Source: Fragum whitleyi
Taxonomy: Eukaryota > Mollusca > Bivalvia > Cardiida > Cardiidae
Direction of reading: 5' to 3'
DNA length: 64,000 nucleotides
NCBI GenBank assembly: GCA_948146395.1
Contig: OX411549.1
Span: 33,192,693-33,256,692 of the forward strand
Position 1 is the first letter of the stretch, and the number at the start of each line of letters is the position of its first letter. This document shows positions 37,101 to 49,100 of this stretch, piece after piece. A program made the position numbers and the translations under genes. The notes beneath the pieces are model-generated. The model worked only from the letters and a program-made list of their open reading frames with translations, did no database searches and was not told the origin of the DNA.

Positions 37101-40100
37101 TACTTCCAGGTTTGTCCTTTACTTTAATCTAATGATATGAAACTTGTGTACAAACAATATGTCAATAACGTCTCGAAATAGTTACGTAACGTCACGTTCA
37201 TTAATGCGGGCGCGGGATGACTTTACGTTGCATTACGTAAGTTAATATAAATAAATGAATGAAAGTTATTTCCCACATACTCCGGGCCGCGAAAGTGATT
37301 AAGTAATCCACAATATGAAAATGTTCATTTTTGAAAAATTGTATGAAATAAGTGTCCATTACGATCAAATATATACTATTACACGTACACTTCGATGGAT
37401 GATCAATCAGATTCCTAATAGTCACTTTCCATAAATATATATGAACTTGTTACCTGAACTTAACACTCTAGAGGATACAGTTTTGTAATTGCGCGATTAG
37501 TAAGTCCATTTTTAGTTTTGATTTTTGCAGCACGAATCAATCCGTGGTTTCCCTGGTACAGTTCTTCAACCACGGCTAGTTTCCATGGGGATCGAGGACA
37601 GTCATCGTGGATTTGTATGACATCTCCTACAGCTATCTTCTGTTTGTTGCGCCCATTTGTCTGATGTCGTTCCCTCAAGGCTGTCAAGTACTCGTGACGC
37701 CATCTTTCACGAAAGTCACTGCTCCATACCAGTCTCATTCCCCGACACTTCGTGTTATAGTCTGGATGTAACGTATGGTGATGCTTATCAAAATATCGTT
37801 CAACTTGATTTGTTTTAATGTTACGTATGTCTTTGTTTGCGACAGTCAACTCTGATATATCATCTGATGCAACGTATAACTCTCTGTTATTTGGTGGGCT
37901 TGTTAGCAAGTTTAGTATGTAGTTTGACGTAGCATTCTCCTCGGTCGTCGTTGACTTTACTACAGTAGGTCCATTCTCTCTTACCACCCTATTTTGTACA
38001 TCTTTGCCAAATTTAGTAAGCTTCAATTTTGGTAGCTTATGGTAAGTCTGGACGGGGATAGTATTCAAATGGCTACTCACATTCTCGCTGTTGCTTGGTC
38101 TTACCACCGATTCACTACATTGGAGTACTCTCTGTGTGTCATCTTCCTCCTGTCGTTGAAACGAACTCACTTCCTGGTCACCAGATGAACTACCAATCGT
38201 GTAGTTTGGTGTGTCTTTCTGACCCTCTGAAACTCCGTCTTTGATCACGATCCGCTCTTCGATTTGATCTTGAGTTTGTAAAGTGTACCTGAGTTTGCCT
38301 AGCTTCAAACCCAACTCGATTGAATACTCCTCACTCTCGAATAGCTCTGTCGCGATGTCGTCTGTATCGTCGTGATTGACAATTTTGTCGTTTATATCTC
38401 GGATGATATCTGCCTTCTGGGAAAGTACGTCCAACAACTCAAAATTCTCGACTCGCGTTAACTCGTCTTCGAACTTCTCCAATTGTCTCGAAATAATGCG
38501 TCGCTGGCCATCCCGCATAGATCTGAGTTTCTGCAGATTCATCATGTAACTTCTTCTGGTCACGGCACCAATAAATATGGGGAAGAAAATAGTTAAACTT
38601 GTACTTCCAGGTTCGTCCTTTACTTTAATCTAATGATCTGAAACTTGTGTACAAACAATACGTCAATAACGTCTCAAAATAGTTACGTAACGTCACGTTC
38701 ATTAATGCGGGCGCGGGGTGACGTTACGTTGCATTACGTAAGATAATATAAATAAATGAATGAAAGATATTTCCGACAAGCGTAAACAAGAAATTTGTCA
38801 ATAAGGCCCCTTTTCCCTTGATTTTGCATGGATCCTCCCCATTTTTATTAATGTTCATCCTTGTGTCCTGGCCTACATTCTGACCAAGTTTCATGAAGAT
38901 AGGACCATATTTGTGGCCTCTGGAGTGTTAACAAGAAAATTGTCAATAAGGCCCTTTTCCCGTGATATGACATGGATCCTCCCATTTGCAATAGGGTTCA
39001 TCCTTGTGACCTGGGGAACATTCTGACAAGTTTCCTGAAAGTTTGGGCCATATTTATGGCCTCTAGAGCGTAAACAAGAATATTGTCAATAAGGCCCCTT
39101 TTCCTGTGATATGGCATGGATCCCTCCCATTTTCTTTAGGGTTCATCCTTGTGACCTGGCCAACATTCTGACCAAGTTTCATGAAGAATTGGCCATATTT
39201 GTGGCCTCTGGAGTATAAACAAGAAAATTGTCAATAAGGCTCCTTTTCCCTTGATTTCACATGGATCCTTCCCATTTCAATAGGGTTCATCCTTGTGACT
39301 TGGGGAACATTCTGACCAAGTTTCAAGAAGATTGGATCATATTTGTGGCCTCTAGAGTGTAAACACTTAAATTGTTGACGCCGAACGGCGCACGACAGAC
39401 GACGGACATTCAATAATCACAAAAGCTTACCTTGAGCACAATGTGCTCAGGTGAGCTAAAAAGGCGTATGACACAACTCCAAGACAAAAGCCCCTGTGGC
39501 CTTCAGCCAGTTGAGTTAAAAATACTAGAAAAAGTATTGTTCCAAAAGAAAGAAATTGCTTAAATTGTTACAATTTTGCTTTTTTTGCAAAAAGACAATC
39601 TTATAATTACATCAACTAAAAAGCAAAATTTGTTGTCTACAAATCTTGGATCTTTGACATGTCCTAACTCATGTCATGAGTGCTAGTGGGGTATAAATAG
39701 AAAACTTTTTGGACCATTTTTCATCCTGAACGCAGGGCAGGAAATGGTTTTACTCAATTTAGTAAGTGCAAATTTGTGGTAGAGTTACAACCGCCATCTT
39801 TAAACAAGCAACCCGTCACTAGAACTTAGCTTAAAATTATTATGCAAGACAAAAACTTTTTGCCTTTCCGTTGATTTCAACAAATTGCACTTTCTTCAAA
39901 GTATTTCTTGTTTTATGCAACCCATCTGCCAACAACAACTCAGTAACTTAAAATGCAGCCTTAAGACTGCATACATGAAAACATGAACAATTCTCCATGC
40001 AAGCTTTACCTGTTTAAGATATACAACTTCCTTTGACAACTAGAACTGTCCCAAAGCGGACTTATACCCCCCACCAGCACTTTGTCAAAATGTAAGTGCT

Positions 40101-43100
40101 TTAAGTGCAAGATGTGTTTGTAACAAATATTGAGGTCATATACAGCAATTGCATGAAGTTTCATGATTCTAGATCCCTTGGTTCTTGAATTAGAGTCCAG
40201 AAACGAAAACTGAACAAAAATTTAATGTGACCGTGACCTTTAACCTATGTGATCTAAAAACAATAGGGTACTTCCTTGAGTCATAAGTAACATTTACAAA
40301 GAGTTTCATGATTCTAGGTCGCTTGGTTCTCGATTTAGAGTCCAGAAACGAAAATTTAACAAAAATTTACTGTGACCTTGACCTTTGACCTATGTCACCC
40401 CAAAACAATGAAAATTGCAGGTGCACAACTTCATATGATAGGATTAATTACCCAATTTGGTTACTCCCCTTATGGTTACTGAGTTTTGCAATTTTAAATT
40501 TTGACTACTCCCACCCCCTTCCATAAAAAGTTCAAAATGCCATAACTCTAAAACTAATGACTGGATCAGGATGAAAATTGCAGGTGCACAACTTCATATG
40601 ATGGGAAACATCCTGATAAAATTTCAGCAAAATTGATCCAAAACTGTGGGAGGAGAAGAGGACACAAAATTAGAAAAAACGTACCCCTCCTTAAAAAGTT
40701 CAAAGTGGCATAACTCTCAAACTAATGATCGGATCTGGATGAAAATTGTAGGTGCACAACTTCATATGATAGGAAACAACCTGATAAAATTTCAGCAAAA
40801 TTGGTCCAAAACTGTGGGAGGAGAAGAGGACACAAAATTATGTCTACGGACGGACGGACGGACAGACGGACAGACGGACAACCTGATTCCAGTATACCCC
40901 CCCATAACTTCGTTGTGGGGGGTATAATAAATAAAACCAAAAGTTAATATTGTCAAATATGATTCCATTAAAAGCAGTTTATGAGAAATTTCAATTCCTT
41001 AGAATCTAAATGAACCCAAGCTACAGATAAACCAATATCAGGATAGCAGAGAAGAAAGGAAAAATCTACAATGCACATAATCTTTCAATGTGGGAATGGG
41101 TGACAAACTAATTTGTTAGTTACTACTTGCAGGGATCAACACTAACACCAGTCCTCTGGTCCGGGACCTGTTGATTTTAGGGAGGACTGGTAGAAGTTAT
41201 GTGCTGCAGGTCCTTCAGACCTTTAAGGAATAACCTCATTTTTAACAAAAAGTTAGCTTTTCAATACTAAAATTTCCATTATCCTTTTGAAAACATTGTG
41301 AAAAAAAGAAGAAATTGCTTAACACAAGCAATTTCTTCTTTTTTGACGATGTTTTTCTTAGTAGTTCACTCCTATATTGCTAAAGAAATAAACATAGTTT
41401 TCCTGGAGGACCAGTTTAATCAGGGGGGACTTGTAATATTTAGGGCTGACAGGCCCTTCTGGCTGGTGGCAAAAAGTTGTTAGTGTCAAACCCAGACTTG
41501 GGTTACAAAATACATACCTGTGATAAGAACCTTGCTAGAGCTAGATTATATTCCTCCATGCAGACTTTAGAGGTGAGATAGTTTGGTGATAATAAAGCTA
41601 TGGCACATTTACACCCACCCATACAGTCATACAGCATTTTCTGCCAGTTACTACCTAAAGAGGGTATTGAATGAGTGATAAGTAATTAATATTTTATAAC
41701 ATATTTTTCCTAGCATAATTGTTTTTGTCAAATCTGTTAAAACTGGAAACTAGAACTGCTTGAGCAGCTTATTTGCTCGGCAGGCCTGAATTTGATTAGG
41801 TGAGAATGTGTGTGAATGAATGAATGTTTATTTCAAGTAACTAAGAGTTTTTAAGTGTCACTTGCTGAAACATTCCTGCAAAGAAAAATTCATGATAGAT
41901 AAATGAAAAATTGAAAATTGACCTCCGCCTGTTAATTACATATCTTTTATCCAATCTCATTCATTTTGATAAATCTGACATATTTTTCATATGATCACAA
42001 TAATTTTTTGTAGACTGAAAAAAGGTCAATCAAGGATCACATATTAAGTGAAATTGGTTGATATCCATCTGTTAGATTCTGAGTATCCATCTGTTAGATT
42101 CTGAGAAAATGATTTTCAAAGTTTCCATCATATAACATGTAGAGAAGTGACCTCCACCAATATAAGACATATTTTTCATATGATCACTGTCATACACAGG
42201 AATTAGATCAATTTCTTGAGTTATGCTATATAATAACAATAGACATGAATGATTCTTATGTGTTCAATAATTTTCCTAATTAATGTGTTCAATCTTCAAA
42301 ATCAAAACTTAATGGTAGCTTTAACAGAGTGCATTCATTTACATTTTTGGGACCAAATATTGCAGAAAAAGCCAGTATCTTTTAAATTGATTAAAGTGTA
42401 AAGGCCTACATTGAGGATATTTCAGTGAAAGAAAGCAAGGCATTGACGGCACATTAATATACTGATTTATAAATGTTCTCCTATTAATGTGCCAGTTTTG
42501 TCTATTAGTATATGCCTATAATGGCCTGAAAACGTACATTGGATGCTTTAATATGAGGTAGATAACGTTGTGATTATGGTATTTGAGCCTCTGCATGACA
42601 TTTCCAACAATTTTACATGTGCGCAACATTAAAGCTCTGATCAGCCTGTGCATATGCACAGTCTGGTCAGAGTCTTCATTACACTCTTATAGATGACTAC
42701 GAACCTTAATTCTCTGTTCATAATCCAAAATGTTTGACCATCACGCAAACCTGAAATTGCTGGAAATGTCAATCACAGACTCATTTATTATCTACATGTA
42801 ATTCTACACAAGTGAAATACAATGATATTTTTTATGGCAGTTCAAAATAATAAGTTATAGAAGACAGATGGAGAGTTGTGAGATATGAATATGTGACCCT
42901 TCACGCAAAAAAGGACCACCTTGGAACTTCGATAACATAATTTTTTGAAAAAGAAATTTGATCCAGTACAGGTCAACCAGATTTCGTATTATAATCATTA
43001 TTTCACAGGAAGGAAGACAGGTCATTCCAGATTCAGAAAATAGGACTAGTGCAAAAAGTTTTGATCCTAGTCAGATTGCACAGTCAGAGCAGTCTGACTA

Positions 43101-46100
43101 GGGTCGGCACTTTACACACTACCCGGATGGTCCCTTTTCGCATGACTGGTCACATATCTGAAATAAAATCAAACCTGTAGTTAAAGCACTTCTATCATAA
43201 AACACCTTCACTGTCTTGTCAACTTCCTTAAACTTTTCGAGCAACAATTCTGCTTCCTGAGGGGTTTTATGTGAATAGGATATAAACACATCATAGTTGT
43301 ATTTATCTGTGTCTGTCAGTTTGCTTAATTCTGTAGTATCGTTTGTCTTATCTTCACTGAGAGTCTGTATTACTGTACTACAGGCACCTTCTATCTTTTG
43401 TATTGTGTTGTCCCCTTCCTTTCTCTCTCTGTAAAGGGACCCATAATCAATCAATTCAATACTTCTGCTACAGTTGATATTGCTTGAGCGACCATGTCTA
43501 TTAAGCGACCAACTTTATTAAGTGACCACCATAAAAAGTCCCTTCACTGTAAGCAAATTTGTGAAAAAGAAGACACTTTAAATGAACAAGAGTGCCATCG
43601 TCACAAAATACGCCGCCACCTTGCTGCTGTTTCACAAAAATAATTGTAGACACTACTTATTTTGACAGAACCAAATTCAAAATGACCAAGTTTCATTTAA
43701 ATCAAGACAAAAAGTTAGGAGGAGTTGCCTTCACAAGGCTGCAATTTCAATAAGCTCCAGACACTAAGTTTTAAGGGGGCATAATTCAGGGAAATAAATG
43801 AGCCATAAAACCCTTGATCCATGTACATCTACAAATTATGGTGATGTCATTGACCAAGTTTCATTTAAATAAAGACAAAAAGTAAGGAGGAGTTGCGTTC
43901 AAAAAGCTGCAATTTCAATAAGCCCTAGATACTAAGTTTTAAGGGGGCATAATTTAGGGTAAAATTAATGAACCATAAAATCCTTACTTCATGCTCATCT
44001 ACCAATTTTGGTTATAACATCTACCAAGTTTCATTTAGATCCAGCCAGAAACTTAGGAAGAGTTACATTCACAAGGCTGCAATTTCAATAAGCCCATGAG
44101 ACCAAATTTTAAGGGGGCATAACTGAGGCAATAAGCCCCAGAGACTAACTTTTTAAGGGGCATAACTCACAAGAAGATCCAGCCAGAAACTAAGGAGGAG
44201 TTGCGTTGACAAGAAAAGTGGACCCAGAGACTAAGTTTTTAAGGGGCATAACTCAGGCAAAAATCAACGAACCATAAAATACTTTCTTCATGCACATCTA
44301 CCAATTGAGGTGATTACATTGACCAAGTTTCAAGAAGATCCAGCCAGAAACTTAGGAGGAGTTGCGTTGACAAGAAAAGTGGACGGACATACGGATGGAT
44401 GGACGGATGGATGGACGGATGGAAGGACGGACGGACAGACAGAGAAGATGACGCCAATATATGTCCGCCTCCGGCGGCGTATAAAAATTAGTTATTCATG
44501 AATCTTATGCTGTTGGAGCCCATTAGAATCGTCTCAATAAAACAATTCTTATGGGTTCGAACATTATAGGATTCAGTACGACTTGACTGACAATCTTTAA
44601 ATGCAACCGGCAAAATGATCCGTCGCAATTTTCATGATAGTTTGTATTAGTTTAGTTTATACAAATTTATTTTTTATTTTAGTTCGATTGCGACGAAAGC
44701 TTAAGCTAATAGAATCGCTCTTGAACACTCAATCCTGATGTTTTCAAGTCCCCAAGAGAGAGGCAGTGGTTTAAACCCACTGCTACCCATTTTTACAGCT
44801 GGGTGAACTAGGTCTGGCTATTAAGTGTTTTGCCCATAAACACACCCCGTCGACAGTGGGGCTCAAACCACGGACCTCCGGGTCACGGGTCGAGTGCATT
44901 TACCACTAGGCCACCGAGGCAGTCATAGTTTGTATTAAGTGACCATTCCCACAAAAGACAACTTTTTAGTGGTCCCTTAGGTGGTCGCTTAACACAAGCT
45001 TTACTGTATCTATATTGAAGAAATCCTACATATTGCCAATCAATTATCAGCCTTAGAGATTGGCAATATTATTTGTCAAATATTGTAGGCATTGAAGATT
45101 TAAGGATTTATTTCTGTTTTTGATGGGGTTGACATTTTGTAGAGGCCCCCAAAAATATTCTAATACCCAAGTGCAATGCACATGGGCTTTTAAAATATTT
45201 GAGGGTCCTTGCAAATGATTACACCCCCCCCCCCCCCACAAAAAAAAAAGCGAATGATGCTATTTTCTTATAAAAGGGATGACTACATTTTTTACTCAAA
45301 AAGTAACCATGAAAAGTTCAAAAGAAATGCTTTTAAACTAGCTACAATTCTTACAGATAAGTAGGTGAAATTTATGCACATCACAGTCAGGTTTGCTTAC
45401 ACAGATATTGCTTGGTGAAATGATTTAATGCAGGAACATTGAAAAATTTTCAATAATGATCTATATGAAAATTGGACACTACACATGTATTCTTTATTAG
45501 GTATTTAACTTACCAATGCATATAACCATTTAAAATTGAATCCCTATCATATGTTCTTATTGATTTTATTTTGAGGACAAACAAATATAGTTGGAAATAT
45601 CAGTATCCTTTAAAATTGAGTAAAGTGTTTTGACCGGGCTGAGGATATAATATATTAAATTAAACAAGAGGGCCATAGTGGCCCTAAATGGCTCACCTGA
45701 ATGGACTATTAAAATTTGTTTAACGTAGATTTAGAAAGGATGAAGGATTCTGACCAAATTTCAGGTCGATTGGGCAAAAAATGATGCCTCTACACTGCTT
45801 ACAAGGCTTTTTCTAAGATTTGATCCCATGACCTAGTTTTTGACCCCACTTGACCCAATTTTAAACTTGATCTAGATTTCATCAAGATGATCATTCTGAC
45901 CAATTTTCATGTTGATTTGGAAAAAATATGGCTTCTAAAGTGTCTACAAGGTTTTTCTAATATTTGACCCAGTGACCTCATTTTTGACCCCACTCAACCC
46001 AATTTCAATCTTGTCCGAGATTTTATCAAGACAATCATTCTGACCAAATTTCAGGTTGATTGGGCCAAAAATATGGCTTCTAGAGTGTCTACAAGGTTTT

Positions 46101-49100
46101 TCCAAGATTTGACCCTATGACCTCATTTTTTACCCCACTTGACCCAATTTCGAACTTGTACAAAATTTTATCAAGACAATCATTCTGACCAAATTTCAGG
46201 TTGATTGGGCAAAAAATATTGCTTTGAGAGTGTCTACAAGGTTTTTCTAATATTTGACCCCGTGACCTCATTTTTGACCCCACTTGACCCAATTTCAAAC
46301 TTGTCCCAGATTTCATCAAGACAATCATTCTGACCAAATTTTGGGTTGATCAGGCAAAAAATATGGCTTCTAGAGTGTCTACAAGGTTTTTCTAATATTT
46401 GACCCCGTGACCTCATTTTTACCCCACTTGACCCAATTTCGAACTTCTCCGAGATTTCATCAATTTTCAACCAATTTTCAAGTGAATTCCTTAAGTAGTA
46501 CTACAGACTATGAGATATAACTAGATTGTCAAAGTTTACGCCAAAAACAGCCAAGCTAATAATATAAATAAGGTTCATAGCCTTTAAATTGATACATGAA
46601 TTAGTGAATCTAAGTGAATCACTGGCTATATATCAGGTTATTTGGGCTAATTTGAGCCTTATGGAAAAGTTGCTTAAATATTTTTTTTTTATTCCAAAGT
46701 CAAATTGTAAATTACATTCAATACTGTTTGCAAATTATTCAAATGAAAACATCTGGAAAGCTAAGCAGGAATTATGAGAAATTTGTTCAACTACATGACA
46801 CTTTGTCAATTTCATGTCATTTAAATAGACCTATACTTAAGTATCTTTTATGTTAAGCTTATAAAAACTAGAACAAGACCTTCACTGGCATTAATGGCTC
46901 ATGAAAAAGCATTTTCACTCCTAAAGATATCAAGAGGTAAGTATACATGCACTCCAAAAGGCTCCAGTAAATGAAAATTAAAGCATTTCAGTGTGAAATA
47001 TGAAAATAAAGAGTAAATGAAATCTATTTTTGTCATGTCACGATTCTTGTCACACCAATGTCTTTTTTTGTGTTATATAATGTTTGAATCACTAATTTTG
47101 GTTAGCCAAGCTAGATTTAAGCAAGTAATGCATTCTTTGCCTTAAGCTTTTATGGTAACCATTAATAGCAAATATGAAGGTTTTTAGTGAGAAGTACAGG
47201 GTATTTGTTTAGTATTAAGAGTTTTTTCTGGGGAAATGTAACGGTTTTAAGGGTTAACTCTGAAATTAAAGGTTTAAAAACTTTCACTTCTCACCATCTC
47301 TAACTATACAGACACTTACAGGAGTTTTCCTCCAACCACAAGTCATGCGAACTCAATGCAAGGATACCTTACCTACAGTCTATCCACTGTACAAGGGTCA
47401 TGTAAGATGGCAATGACTTTACATTCTCCACATAGAAAGGGGCCATAACGTCTCCACCCATGATTTTATTACAGCACATTGCCATATTGTACTGCTCTAA
47501 ACATTCAGGGCTTTCCAGAAACAAGGCCGTCAGCACAACTATAATTCTGGACAAAACAAAATCAAATACAATTAAAGTATCTTACATGTAACAAGTTCAA
47601 ATTTAGAGCAAATAATCTTAGAGATTAGAAACACAGTGTTTTTTATAATAATTGCTAGGGAGCATAAGATTGAGAAAATCTATTATTTGGAGCCAGCTAG
47701 CAAAGGCAAACAATGTCAACAGAGTTACAGGCTTTTTTTATCACTCATTAAACAAGTTGGTATCTTCATGGGAAAGACATTGTGGTATGAAAGGAATTGT
47801 GTGAAGCAATTTCTCCCCTCCTCACACCAATATTTTACTTGACTAACTTAACAGTTGAGTCTATGTGTGGCATTTTCAACAATTTCATGTGCCTATTTCT
47901 GAGACTCAGATCAGTCTTGTGCAGTTGCACAGTTTGATCTAAGTCTTCACCATACACTGAATTGGTAGCAACAGAGCAATTCTCACTGTTTTCAATGCTA
48001 GAATATTTCTATTGCACTGTGTGGTTGTCCAGGAAGCCCTAAGTTTCTACATGAAATTATTTGGAATCTCTCACACAGGCTAAATTTTTTGAAAATTGGA
48101 CTTCTATATCTTTAAGCTTGAAAATCTAGAAGTCCACTTATCACACAATTGAGAGCAGTTGGCTGCTATAATGAAATAATGTGGTGTGAGAAGCGACTGG
48201 AAATCATGGGTATGTGCACCAGGTGACAAATTATAGCTGCAATAATAGTGAAAATATATATTTGGACTTGTCAGAATTCAAAGAAATTGTAGTTTTTAAT
48301 TGATGAAATCTATCATTCTAAATATGTTTCTTTTTGAAGTAAGAAAACACTGTTGTAAATCTAGAATTTGGAAATTCTTCCAACAATGTCTTACAAAGCT
48401 TTATGCATCAGGGGAGTCAATTAGTGGGAGTGTATGAGAAATATTTTATACATCGTTGAGTATAATTATAGCAAATATCATGTCTTTATAGTTCTAAAAT
48501 ACTGGTTTGCTTGATATATTGTATACAGGCTTTTCAATAAAAAATCAGGTTACATAGATTACCTTTTAGATGATACCATGGTATTAAATATATTTTTCTG
48601 CCACACTGCCTCATGGTCATATTCAATAACAGATGCAAACATTTTGATCTTTGAATTCTTCTTTTTCAAACCACTGACAATATGGTTGACATATTGGTCT
48701 TTATCATGTGGATGGTATGAAACATATACATCATAATTCTTCTTGGTGATTTGGTCCTGAATTTAGACAAGAGCTTAATTCAGTAAAAAAAACAGTTTGA
48801 TTAAGGCAATGGACCTGTCATATTTCCCATGTTTTGGACCATATGATCTTTCACAATGTTAACCAAGGTTTCCTAATGAAACCATTAGGAAACCTCCTCC
48901 AACACTGTTAAAGTTCATGTCTTCCAATACGTTCCGATACTTTGTGGCACTATTACAAGTCCCCTATTTAACCCTTTCCTGTTTTACAAAATTTTGGACC
49001 TGTCCAAATTCAAAGGTTTTGCAGACAAAAATTGAAAGTGGATTCAATTTGAAAAATAACCATTCAGTAGGGTAGAAAATAGTGTGGAAAAAGAAGAAAT

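Larger units (their letters stand above)
37075..38778 (-). mobile_element. Non-autonomous BEL/Pao-type LTR retrotransposon
   Basis: Two 203-bp LTRs, 37075-37277 (3') and 38576-38778 (5', - strand), differ at about ten sites by eye. On the - strand they begin TGT and end in CCCCACA or CCCCATA. The target duplication AGCGT is at 37070-37074 and 38779-38783. A primer-binding-like TGGTGCCGTGACC lies at 38558-38570. Only 1.3 kb of interior: one ORF, no protease, RT, RNase H or integrase, so it needs help from a full-length relative. Same strand as the host gene, in the intron between exons 8 and 9. Confidence 0.9.
36640..39460. mobile_element. Tandem-unit element family B-like, interrupted by an LTR element
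   Basis: Starts TTGGACCATGATGGTCC and CGCTCACCTGA; units with TGACCAAGTTTCATGAAGAT and ATTTGTGGCCTCTAGAGCG; GACGACGGACATTC run and the palindrome TTACCTTGAGCAC...GTGCTCAGGTGAGCT at the end. The LTR element occupies 37075-38778. Confidence 0.75.
35965..39521. mobile_element. Tandem-unit element family A, 5'-truncated, interrupted
   Basis: Units with GAAATGACCTCTGCCCATAA at 35965-36636 match 9600-11444. Its tail, GACAAAAGCCCCTGTGGCCTT and CAGCCAGTTGAGTTAAAA, appears at 39480-39521. Family B sits between. Confidence 0.65.
43478..45005. mobile_element. GCGACC-family MITE copy split by two insertions
   Basis: Left end TTGAGCGACCATGTCTATTA, right end GTGGTCGCTTAACACAAGC. The central palindrome with AATCGTCTCAAT is at 44510-44575. 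Family D (43587-44490) and a SINE (44690-44923) are inserted. Confidence 0.65.

Noticed and set aside
40646..40940. ORFs with RTDGRTDGQTD on + and VRLSVRPS on -
   Set aside because: They are the GGACGGACAGAC microsatellite of a family C element read in two directions.
43119..43175. Continuation of exon 7 as LILFQICDQSCEKGPSG
   Set aside because: This part follows a GT donor and runs into a MITE-1 end; the TIR2 reading continues instead in exon 8 with matching phase.
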